Assembly (NCBI GenBank): GCA_003868215.1
Contig: QWDQ01000005.1
Location: forward strand, 248,001-312,000
Direction: 5' to 3'
DNA from: Pseudophaeomoniella oleicola
Lineage: Eukaryota; Ascomycota; Eurotiomycetes; Phaeomoniellales; Phaeomoniellaceae
DNA length: 64,000 nt
In this document: positions 1 through 9,895 of the stretch, piece by piece
Layout of the letters: every line of letters starts with the position of its first letter
How positions within the stretch are numbered: the stretch's first letter is position 1
Position numbers and translations under genes: made by a program
Notes under the pieces: model-generated
Seen by the model: the letters and a program-made list of their open reading frames with translations, nothing else
The model's database searches: none
What the model was told of the DNA's origin: nothing

Positions 1-803
1 GCCAATATAACTGATAATAGTGTTTGATCCTTGAGTGGACTATCATCAGTACAACGACGCAGGAACGATGGACCACCTAGTATACCAATGACCCCAGATC
101 TTGAATCATAATCTACAAGGCTATCAGTCAGCGTTCGGACATGTGTCGGGATATCTACTAGTCCATGTGTGGTCAGGGGCCCCCGATAGTAGATGCAGCA
201 TACGAACCAACCAACTCTCCTTCTACTTTACCGTCCCAACGCTCTGGATAATACTATCTAGCATCCTACACTTGGACCTCCCAGGTCTGGCCTACTCTCC
301 AAACTTCCGCAAGCCATTATTCTCAAATTGCGCATCAGTCTGGGATCATGAGCTCGTAGAGTACTGGCGAATTCGAATTTGCTGGGCGTGTAGTATTAAA
401 TGATAGCGTTGATAGCATATCTAAGTCGTGCAAAGAGAAAAGCGATTCGCTCCACATTCATTGGCGAGCGACGTGATCTTCGTCTCCTCTATCCCATCTT
501 TGCAAGTATCCGGTAACTTCGAGAACAGGTAGCGGACCCTTTCGAGTAAGGACGTGGTGCTATCAAGAATCTAGTTTGACGGCAAGCACTCAAGTCTGCA
601 TTCTCGCCCGTGGTCCGTCCAGACCAAGGGCCGGCCACAGGACCACAGGACTTGGCCACAAGCGTGCAATCATGATAGAGTGAGGGTCTTGAATAGCGAT
701 AACCCTAATCACTATCCAGCAATTTGAGGATTATGTGATGCGCCATCGTTTGGAGGATAGACACCCGGTTGGAGTATCTTGCGCGCGTCGTTCATGTTGC
801 GCG
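1..803. other. Intergenic, no gene supported
   Basis: Only short open frames occur here, the longest about 100 codons at 101-403, and none has recognisable protein character or a convincing splice pattern. The stretch next to 804 would hold the 3' untranslated region of the minus-strand dynactin-like gene. I see no repeat or RNA gene. Confidence 0.5.
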
Positions 804-1481
804 TCAAGTATACTCAATCTCCCGCGCCTTTTCGGCTCTCCGTACGTCGCGCTCGGCTCTCTCAATTCGCTCTGCCCATTCACTCCAGACCTCTCCCTGG
901 GCAATGACCCCAATTTCATACCATCTTTTTAATATTCGAGCACTCCACTCTCTAAGATCCCTTACTTGAACAGCCTGGGCCTGCTGCTTCTGTAACGCAT
1001 TGTCAAGTCTTGGTTGTAGTTTTATTAATTGCTCTGATGCGCTGGCAGGGGGGACAGGTAGATCCTTAAGCGATTCGAGACGTGACGCGGTCTCTGGGAA
1101 TGAGGCAGCACACGACAGAACGATGCTTGCTAAGTTCTCATCAGAGAGTGTCGAGGGAACATCGGTTGGTGCAATCGGGTGAAACAAAGAGGGATGTTGA
1201 GCATCTATTATTAACTGGTCAGTGGAGAGTAATGGCAACCCCAAACATATAGTGAACGAACGTAGCTGGAGTATATCCTGAACGAGCGGACTGTTAGAAG
1301 ACAATTTCTGTAGATTGTGCTCCAAAGACGTGATACGCGCAGTAATTGTTGCCCTACTGTCTGTGTTGTCAAAGGGTGTCTTTTCCGCCAGCAGCGTCTT
1401 GCCGTTCACCAGGAACTCAAGCCGCCGCAATCGTGTCTCAAGAAGGGCCAACGTTTCAGTTGCCACTTCCGGTGCCGACAT
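804..1481 (-). CDS. ro-10: Dynactin p24-like nuclear distribution protein (RO-10 type)
   Basis: This frame encodes a mainly helical, heptad-rich protein of 225 residues if read straight through. The N-terminus (ETLALLETRLRRLEFLVNG) and the C-terminal arginine/glutamate-rich coiled coil resemble the small p24 subunit (RO-10 in Neurospora) of dynactin. That subunit sits in the shoulder of the complex that couples dynein to cargo and is needed for nuclear positioning in hyphae. A likely 57-nt intron lies inside the frame at 1261-1205, with donor GTTCGT, a CTGAC branch site and a TAG acceptor. Its length is a multiple of three and it has no stop, so the frame stays open either way. Removing it drops 19 hydrophobic residues and gives 206 residues, nearer my recollection of the family's size. 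The family call rests on pattern recognition of a weakly conserved protein. Confidence 0.6.
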   Translation of the reverse strand: MSAPEVATETLALLETRLRRLEFLVNGKTLLAEKTPFDNTDSRATITARITSLEHNLQKLSSNSPLVQDILQLRSFTICLGLPLLSTDQLIIDAQHPSLFHPIAPTDVPSTLSDENLASIVLSCAASFPETASRLESLKDLPVPPASASEQLIKLQPRLDNALQKQQAQAVQVRDLREWSARILKRWYEIGVIAQGEVWSEWAERIERAERDVRRAEKAREIEYT

Positions 1482-2083
1482 CGTGGTACAGGATTAAAAG
1501 CGATGTTGTCCTCGCAGTATGTACAAGGCGATGCCTTTCTTGAGAGTTATCGTGGGGCTTTCGGAGACGTAGTAATGGTGGAGCCATACACCAACAAGGT
1601 ATCTAAAGATGCAAGGTAATTACATATGTCTATAAGTAGTAGTAGTATTCAAGCTTTGGGCCGAGACACCTTTATTATTGACAGCGTCTCTAATTAATCC
1701 ACGATCTCGTGAACAGATTCTTGAACACTTATTAAGTCATTCTAGACTTGCATGTACAACTTGATTCTTCCATGCAGACATCAACCTAAGATAGGTATTG
1801 CTGTCAGAGATTGTTTGACTTCTGCGAAGTCCGGAGCAAGTTGACCATAAAAGAAGCGCTTCTTTACAAAGATCGACGTGACTGTGATATCGACCTTGAA
1901 ATTCAGTACTCTCTCCTCACTGATCTTCTCTAGTGAATGTGTACTCTGCATGGTATGGAAATCGCATTGAACGCGATTTGAAACCGAAGAAAAAGAACGC
2001 CCTAAAATGCAAATACTGACACAAAGGGGTATCGTTAATGAGCAATGTACAAAGTCCATCAGCTACCATGCTGAGCGTACAAG
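1482..2083. other. Intergenic, no gene supported
   Basis: This is the gap between two minus-strand genes. A 92-codon minus frame at 1781-2059 shows no family character. I see no repeat; the stretch should contain the promoter of the p24-like gene and the 3' end of the UBA/UIM gene. Confidence 0.5.
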
Positions 2084-4831
2084 TCACTTTACATGCTCAA
2101 TGTGCTGAGCCGCTGCTTTCTCTGTCTCTGTCTTGCCACTGCTGGTGGACGTCGAAACCCTTGATAAACCTACTCCAGTAAGGTCATCCCCAACGGGCGA
2201 CAACGACATCCGTTCATCGTAGCCCTTTGATCTCTTTGGACTCGGCTGGCTTTCACCATCCTCGCCGCCCCTTCGGTATGTTACCGTTCCTGTACTTTGC
2301 GACAAGACTGGAGAGCTCGGCTTGCTGCTCACTCTGTTGAGATCGATCAAGGGTTCTAGGTCCGAATCGTCATCATGAAGTTGATCCTCATTGGCCAAGG
2401 TCATCGAACTCTTGTTACTAGTCATCTCAAAGTCCATATCTTCGCCTCTCAATTCCGCAGCAAATGCTTTATTGTCGGCGTTGACGAACGCCTAGATAAT
2501 GTAAGCAGTTGACATGTAGATGAAGGCAGTACTGACCTGAAGATGTTGGTTCACATCAGAACCTTCATAATTGACGGCTGCGTCACTCGCATAAACCACA
2601 AGTACCGACTTGCTTTCTTCCTGAGCAGCCCTTAGAACATCTGCTTCACTCACCCTTTTCAGCGTGTAGCCCATAGTATCATCGGAATTCGACTTCGTGA
2701 GCAGTTGCGACGCAGAGAGTCCTGGCTCATCTGCCGCTAGTCCAGACTCTGCATCCAAGGCCTCAACATCTATCATTCTTTCCTGTTGCTGAATTTTGCC
2801 ATCCTCGTGTGAAAAGCTGGCACGCCACCATTCCCATTCGTCATTATTTAGATCTTCGGCAACAAGAAGATCGACTTCGCGCCGTTTACGGAAGTATGTG
2901 ATGTGGGGCAATGTCGAGATGCCTCGCAGTGTGTATCGGTGATTCGGTTTGCTCGCAGGTGCTGAGGAACGCTCGGTGAAGTCCTTTAGCACATCTTCAC
3001 ATGCAGTCACGGCTCTCTGTTGTTCAGCTCGTAGAGCTGCAGCTTGTTAGATCGGATTGTATACTACGGAGTAAGATCATACCTTGAACTTTTTCGTCCA
3101 ATTTTTCGACAAGAGCCCGAAGGTTTTCAGCACATTTTGTAATGTCTGCGGCCGAAAGCTTAGCTCCATCTTCATCCGCTGTAGTTTGGCCCTCAGGCAA
3201 GTCACTTGGGTATTCGTTCTTGCCAACCATCTCGGCTGCTTCAACTGCTCTGAGAAGAGTCTCTTTGGCATCCACAAACTTGCCATTGCTCAATCTGTGT
3301 TTAAGCACCTGGTCGATCTGGCGTTCAACTTTTTCGGCTTCCAGTCGATGTTGCTGTGCTCGCCGTCGCATGTCGAGAGCTTCTTTCCGGGTCTCGTTAA
3401 GATACCTGTCGGGATACCAGACAGAGGGTATTGCAATGCCACAACCGGGCTTAGCTAAGCTATGGGACGTAAACTGTGCTGTGAATACTTCGCCAAGACG
3501 TGCGATGAACGTATCTTCGAATCCCGTAGTAAGGCTCTCTGGAGAGTCGTCCCATATGACGCGGTCCAGAACATCATACATGGTCTTTTCGGTTTCATTC
3601 ACGGGTGGCTCCAGGCAATAAAAATCCTTCCTCTGTCCACGGTCTGGCCCGTTTTCATCATGCTTCAGAGCAGTCGAAGAAAAGACAGAGGAAACAATGT
3701 TTCGATTCTGCACCTTCTTGGCTGCCTCATCCCATGCTTCGAAGAACTTCGTCAGTTCCGTGTCTGACTGGCGGGACCGATATCCATTTGTATGCATAAG
3801 AGCTTCTGCGCTTCCATATGCGCGATTAGTAGAGTCGAGGAACGTCATTATACGCTGAACTTCAAAAATGATGTCTTCCCAGTCTCGATTTTCCCCATAT
3901 GCGACTACTTTCGGAACAATGATAACCTGGCCACTCCACCACTGGCTGTCGAATCCGTACCGAGGAGTGCTGATTTCCCTTAGCAACAATGTCTCCCGAG
4001 CAAGCGGTATGGAATGATATATCGTAAGTAAGGACGGCAGGCGATCACCATAAGGTGACGGCCTCAGGAATGCTGGCTCTCCAGCTCTCCGTTGTCGCTC
4101 AGTCGGTGGAGGATGGTCAACCATTTCTTGAGTCGCTGTTGTGGGCACCATTGCCCATGTCTCTTTGTCATAGAATTCGCGGTTTGCTGGGCCGAATTGT
4201 TGTCCTACACCAGTAACGCCGCTTTGTTGTCCGCCGGGCGCATCATTCATGGAATTCGAGATAGCCCGTTGTATGTCTTCCTCTTCTTGTTGTTCTTTCG
4301 TTAGGCCATGGGCTAGTCCAGCTGTTGTGTGTCAGATCGAACAAATTCTTTGAACTGTTACATACCTGGGGCTTTCTCGTGGGTTAAATCGACAAGGCTG
4401 CGCTGGGAATCTACCCTTGACGGTGGACGTGAAGGCGCACCCGCGAACATCGAGCCTTCAAGGTTCTGCGGTCCATCTGGGACAGGTCATATTAACCGTC
4501 CGTCGAAACCTATGACACAGATGCCCTTAGTGCACTCACAAGGTATTTCAGCCTGGCTATATGGCGGTGGCTCCTCCCATCCTCGCTTCTCTTCCTGTCA
4601 CAGTTCAGTATGTCTATAATCAACGCCCATTCCTGCTCACCTGCAGCGCCTTGACCGGATCGTCGAAATATGCATTTACCGCCTTTTCTGGGTCTCCATG
4701 TTTCTGTGGACACATGAGTTACTACGAAAATAGTACTAGGTTGACGATGCTACCTTAAGAAGGAGTACAGCTTGCTCTCTTGTCGTTCCGGTAAAACCGC
4801 TGACCTGTTGGATCGCATCTTCGGATGACAT
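2084..4831 (-). CDS. UBA/UIM ubiquitin-binding protein with a degenerate USP-like region
   Basis: I read seven exons: 4831-4754, 4703-4641, 4594-4540, 4476-4366, 4321-3083, 3042-2537 and 2491-2084. All junctions are GT-AG and in phase, giving 819 residues. Residues 1-47 form a UBA-like fold split by intron 1 (ending HGDPEKAVNAYFDDPVKALQ). Residues 113-127 are a ubiquitin-interacting motif (QQEEEDIQRAISNSM). The large exon resembles the body of USP25/28-type deubiquitinases (PYGDRLPSLLTIYHSIPLAR) and a later part resembles the terminal USP strands (YTLRGI, then EWEWWRASFS). I cannot find the GNTC cysteine box or a GHY histidine box, so it probably binds ubiquitin without cleaving it. A long coiled coil lies around residues 370-490 and the C-terminus is acidic and serine-rich. 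Exon 6 has two possible acceptors 6 nt apart (after 3043 or 3037), both in frame. Gene structure is firm; function is inferred. Confidence 0.8.
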
Positions 4832-6351
4832 GAAGGGCTTTGACTGGACTTGGATTTTATCATCACAAGTTGAACCGCTTCTAAGTGAATACCTGGCAAG
4901 AGGCCGATGTCCGGGTATATCGTGGTACTTGGGGCCATATGATAGCTTTGGGCTGTTCTGACGAGTGCATCATAGCATGATCCGGCAGAATCTAGTATAC
5001 ATAAAATGGTGTACACCGCCTTACAGTAACAATCAGGGGTGATCACTACCAAGGAATCAATTCCACTCCACCAGGAAAAAGTTGTAGATAATATATACAA
5101 TGTTATAGCCTGCTGGTGCTTATACAATACCTAGGTACCTGGTATGTACCTGTTATAGGTATATACGATTAAGCTGCAATAGCTACGCAGTATGAATTTT
5201 ACCTAACGTCATGTTTGTGATGTATGCTCAACTCTAGCGCTGAAAACATATTCAGAAGTTGTTAATGTAGAACCATGTGCAATGCAAGGTTGTTAATGGC
5301 AAACACGTGGTAATTTAATGTATCCCAGCTGCAAAGGAAGACTCTGAGGTCCTTAGCATATGATTTGACCATAGAGGAACAGCCAGGGCTCACCCTGAGT
5401 AGATGCCTTGTACTAACAGAGGACGTCTATGTGTCTACATACCTGCAGAAGCAGCTGTAGAACCCTAACCAATGGATCACTTCAGGGTTCGGAACTCTCA
5501 CCATCACAATAAGTCATTTGCGGCAATAAAGCGAGTCGTATCCCTGTCCTGCTGTTGGCATAAGACTTTCCATTCGACCGGTCTGGAAAACAACGGTTTT
5601 CACTCAAAGAATATGTATTCTGTTCGGAGCTTCATAGATCTAAGCCGTACCCCCAAAAATGAAAGGCTGCCATGGCAGGTAGATCAACGATACGACAGCA
5701 GGAAGCCGGTGACCGCTTCGCTGAAGACGTCTGACCGGGACCAACACTTGCCTGCATACATACCCCCATGTCTCACAATTGACCAGACATTTGTGACGAG
5801 AAGATCGGAGCACACCAAGGCATCCCGCCGAATAATCTCAACACCGCTTGGATGCCCTCCTATCCGAGAAGAGCATACACGCGGCTCTCTCATTAATCGC
5901 GTTGAAACTTTCCCATGGATTCTCGCCCTCAATGGACGGCTCTCACGATGACGAGAAGTTTCAAGGAGGCATATGCATGATTCGACGATTCCGGTGAAGT
6001 TTCGGGATGAGGGAGCGTGGGAAGACTGGGTTCCCACCGTCGTTGGGATTGACTTCATGGAGAAGACAGAGAGAGAGGCCGCATTCGGGAGAGCTCCGCA
6101 GGTGAGATGTGCACCCAATCTGAATGGGCTCAGAGACCCTTTTGATCTTTCTTCAACAGCATGAAGCCAATGCAACATATAAGCTGGTTGAAAACTGGCG
6201 TGATAGTATATGACCTGCCGAAGCATCTTCCGGATCATCTTGAGAGAAGCCTCCAGGGCCAACTGATTCTCTTTTTTGCAAATCGATCAAAGTGCCCTCT
6301 GAATTCACTCTGCAATTAAGACTGGCTGGACGCCTTTGGCTGATTAACCAC
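4832..6351. other. Intergenic, overlapping open frames but no gene supported
   Basis: The gap lies between the UBA/UIM gene's start and the CCDC97-like gene's end. Open frames occur on both strands (159 codons plus at 5472-5951; 192 codons minus at 5684-6262), but neither resembles a family and they overlap. A palindromic CCTAGGTACC cluster lies at 5128-5160. Confidence 0.45.
5128..5160. repeat. TACCTAGGTA-type palindromic cluster
   Basis: The stretch contains ATACCTAGGTACCTGG followed by further GGTATGTACC and GTTATAGGTA pieces. It belongs to a family of self-complementary ACCTAGGT sequences found in other gaps of this window. It lies about 300 nt upstream of the UBA/UIM gene start. Confidence 0.6.
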
Positions 6352-7023
6352 TTAAAAGTCTTGGACACCAGTTTCACCCCTGAGTTCCATGTCGACACCC
6401 GTAGCTCCGTCTTCAGTTACCCACGTAGGTTCTTCCTTGTCAACCCAATGTTCGAAATTCTCTCGACCTTCTGTTTCCCAATCATCCCATCTATCTGAAT
6501 CATCAACGGTTGTGTATTCAAAGTCGGTATCATCCCCTCTGAGAAATCTTAATTCCATCTCCCACCTCCATCTCCTTGCTGCCTCCTCCTTATCCATGGG
6601 CGTTTCGTCTTTCTCTTCGGCGAGAATCTCGCCATTTTCCCCTCTCCGGTAAGTGAACATGGTGTTCGCGTTCGGTTGGTGCAGGGCAGCGAGCTTCGCT
6701 TCTGAGCGCATGATATCTGCTTGAAGAATACCAGAGTATCCCTTCTGGCGACCTTCTTCTTCTCGTTCCTTCGCGGACTGAAACTTTCTTATGAGTCTGT
6801 CATATAGCAGGGGATCGGCCAGCTCAAGGGCTGGATCTGAAAAATATTCAGGGTGCAGGTCGAGGTAGCGCTTCCGTCGATTCTTGATGCGAGTGGGCGA
6901 TAGTGGCGTAGGCTGACGCATTTGTCGCAGTTCATCAGATACGCTCGATGCCCTGTTCACCTCTGGAAGATGCCCTTCCTTGCTGTCATCCTTGCTTTCC
7001 CACCCCGGGGACCCGACTGTCAT
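6352..7023 (-). CDS. CCDC97-like C-terminal domain protein (DUF2052)
   Basis: This single-exon gene encodes 223 residues. Residues 40-165 match the conserved CCDC97 C-terminal domain (DUF2052): an arginine-rich start (RIKNRRKRYLDLHPEYFSD), a LADPLLYDRLIRKFQ helix, and the signature block MELRFLRGDDTDFEYTTVDD. Human CCDC97 is known as a partner of the SF3B part of U2 snRNP, so a nuclear role linked to splicing is likely, but that is family knowledge only. The C-terminus is strongly acidic and tryptophan-rich. The start has no in-frame competitor and the first 35 residues are disordered and charged. It is divergent from the membrane/spermidine-synthase-like gene at 8073, sharing about 1 kb of upstream DNA. 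Confidence 0.82.
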   Translation of the reverse strand: MTVGSPGWESKDDSKEGHLPEVNRASSVSDELRQMRQPTPLSPTRIKNRRKRYLDLHPEYFSDPALELADPLLYDRLIRKFQSAKEREEEGRQKGYSGILQADIMRSEAKLAALHQPNANTMFTYRRGENGEILAEEKDETPMDKEEAARRWRWEMELRFLRGDDTDFEYTTVDDSDRWDDWETEGRENFEHWVDKEEPTWVTEDGATGVDMELRGETGVQDF

Positions 7024-8072
7024 ATTGTTGGACGCATATCACGGTGATGTAGAAACATTGCTAACAAAAGAGCAAGACAAATGTTTGGTGACTACATACG
7101 ACCGATGACGCCAACGGTCTGCGATAAGCTTAAAGTAATTAATTACTCGATTAAGAAAATCCCAGGAATCTCAAGTCATAAAATTGGCTCCCTTAAGCAT
7201 TCAGAATAAAATGATGATTTTCTGCAAAACTATATTCTTGACGCAAATATGGAAGAAATGAAAGACGGGTAATTGAAGTATCGTAATATATGTCCTTGGA
7301 TACCAGCGTCTAGCGATACAACCACCCTCTCCTGTGTGGAGTATGAGAGAGGAATGGGAGAGCTGCAATGGTATTAATGCGTACGAACTTGAACGGACTG
7401 GGCTTTGGCATTGTGAGATACTGGATGTGCTTATCACCTAATTACCTTACCTACCTACCTAAGGTAGATAGATTTGGCAAGGGGATACTATCGTGTAGAC
7501 TTTGCATGTATTGAACAAGTTTAGAGATACTGAAATGCGTTGAAGAACCGATGAACCTCCTTAGATACCTCTCTAGATCTCCTTATCGTAAGCATTGACA
7601 ACCCCCAAAGCAGCCCTGACACGCTCTGATTTGACGAAGTATCAGTTCTATATAAACGTCGGCTTATCCTCCTGGGATTCCTTGTGGAAGGAAAATAGTG
7701 GCGTTGTGCTTTTATTCCGAGCTGATGTCCGATATCAATTACAGTAAAAAGTGACGCTGAGTAAAACGAGTATTTTGCATCTCGGATTCAGGGGGTCCAC
7801 TCAGGGACCTGAAACGAACGATCTGTCTACAACCACAATCAAGATGAAGTGGTAAATGATCCAGCAACATTGGATGAACGTGCTATAGAAAATCCCTATT
7901 TTTAAGCATTGTCCTTTCTTTGACAGACTCTCAAAAGTTCAAGAGCTTTAGGGGTTGCGAGTGGTTTCGAGAAAGCGCTATCTAGGATGTGCTGAAATAC
8001 ATCAGAAGGTCTGTTTTCAGCTACCTGACTCTGGATTTCTTCAGTCGCTGTGCTGCAAGATCAGACCGCTCG
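7024..8072. other. Divergent intergenic region (shared upstream DNA)
   Basis: About 1 kb separates two divergent gene starts at 7023 and 8073, so both promoters should be here. A run of ACCT/AGGT units lies at 7439-7467. The frame of the downstream gene is open back to 7989, but the Met at 8073 starts the conserved part. I see no other gene. Confidence 0.5.
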
Positions 8073-9895
8073 ATGCCTCCAAAAGCCTTGAAAAAGGTCC
8101 AGAACGCAAATGGCGTCCCGAAGCAGGAGAAGTCTGGCTGGACAACCGTATCCCAATTGTTCACCAATAAGGACCTTCGCACGTCGGCCTTCCTTACTGC
8201 CCTTGCTGCCATATACTCTCCAGTGTCGCTCACTTCTTTGTCGCCAGTCTACGGCTCGGTCCCCTCCGGCCTCTTTCATCGCCATGGCACGATGGCGTTC
8301 GCTTTGCTGGCCTTGATTGCTCGCCATAGATACAGCCATTATTTTACGAAAGATCTCTCTCAGTTTGTGCCTGTACTTGCGTTCTGGATACCTACTCTGC
8401 AGTACTTTCTCTTCAAGCAAAGCTCCATTCTGGGCAATCCATATGGGCCGCTGATTACAGAGGCTCTGACCTATTTTCCACTCGTCGCCTTGACGATCTA
8501 CTCTTCAGCGGCTTTTCTTGGGAAGGTGGACTTCTCTACATACGGCAAAGCATTTTCAGAACATTTCCCAGTCATTGGGACCTACTGTCTCTTTACAGCA
8601 GTTGAAAAGATTGCTAAAGCTCTCATTGGCATGAAGATAGGATCTAACTTCATGCTTTCTCGCGTAGGTCTACAATTGACACTCGCAGCGTTGTACGGCC
8701 TCGTTCTCCCATCGGCTTTTATATGGCCTGCGATACCCTCTGTCGCGTTCACTATGATGTATAATCTTCATAGTCCGCTTCCCAAAACCACGAACTTGCT
8801 TAACGAAACTCTCGGCATGTACAACTATACTCTCGTGGACCGAAAGGAGTCATTCACTGGTTATATTTCAGTTCTTGAGAATACCCAGCAACACTTCCGC
8901 GTATTGCGGTGCGATCATAGTCTGTTGGGTGGCCAATGGATGACCGCACTACATAGTTCCACTCCCTGGGTGCACGAGCCAATATACGCCATCTTTGCTA
9001 TGTTGGAAGCCGTTCGTCTGGTTGAGCCCGATGACGGTGGCTCAAGGAGAGCTGATTCGGAGAGTACAGCCTTGACAATGTAAGGCAGACCGGCCTCTTG
9101 CGGATCTCGGATACTGACGAACGTAGCGGCTTGGGAATCGGCACGACTCCAGGAGCTTTAATCGCCCACGGGATCCCAACTACGATCGTTGAGATTGATC
9201 CGGTTGTTTACGACTTTGCGAAGAAATATTTTTCGTTACCAAGTAACCACACTCCGGTAATTACCGATGCAAAGAAGTTCGTCGATGACACCCAGCGCGC
9301 CGGCAACACTACCTACGATTATATCGTACATGACGTCTTCACAGGAGGGGCGGAACCCGTCGATCTGTTTACCCTCGACTTCATGCGTGGACTTCACTCT
9401 CTTCTCAAGGAGGAGGGGGTAATTGCTATAGTAATCAACCCCAAATCCTTTATCAATCTTATCTAACACAGATCCCAACAGAATTATGCCGGAGATATTG
9501 CCACATCCTCGGCAAGAATGATTATCTATACCATCCGCTCCGTTTTCCCAACTTGCCGCGTCTTCCGTGAAAATCCTCCGCCAGAATCATGGTCCTTGGA
9601 GCCCGACTTCACGAATATGGTCATCTTCTGCAAGAAGACAAAATCGCCGCTTACGTTCCGCCAACCAGACGTGGCCGATTTCCTGCACAGCAGAGCTCGT
9701 CAGGTATTCTTATACCCTCAATTTGAGATCCCGGAGTCGGTGTTGCAGATCGACGGCACGTCGGAAGAAATAGAGAAGCTGGTCCTGAAAAAGGGACAGA
9801 CAAAGCAATTGGAGATACTACAGACGGAGAGTGCGGTGGGCCACTGGGCGTTGATGAGGACGGTGATCCCGAAAGAGATCTGGGAGAACTGGTGA
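8073..9895 (+). CDS. Membrane-anchored spermidine-synthase-fold protein
   Basis: Three exons (8073-9079, 9127-9430, 9482-9895) with introns of 47 and 51 nt give 574 residues. The N-terminal half has about seven or eight hydrophobic segments between residues 35 and 240, so it is an integral membrane protein. The C-terminal half is a spermidine-synthase/methyltransferase fold: the nucleotide loop GLGIGTTPGALI is completed across intron 1, followed by VEIDP (acidic residue that binds the adenosine ribose in the family), DAKKFVDD and YDYIVHDVFTGG. In true spermidine synthases the last motif reads D-S-S-D; here one Asp remains but the following serines are lost, so the substrate may not be a polyamine. 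Fungal annotations usually call this a spermine/spermidine synthase family protein. Start chosen at MPPKALKK; an upstream in-frame Met at 7989 would add 28 residues of non-conserved sequence. Confidence 0.85.

Noticed and set aside
5472-6262. Overlapping long frames on both strands (159 codons plus, 192 codons minus)
   Set aside because: They overlap each other, show no domain, signal or splice support, and frames of this length are expected about once by chance in a window of this size.
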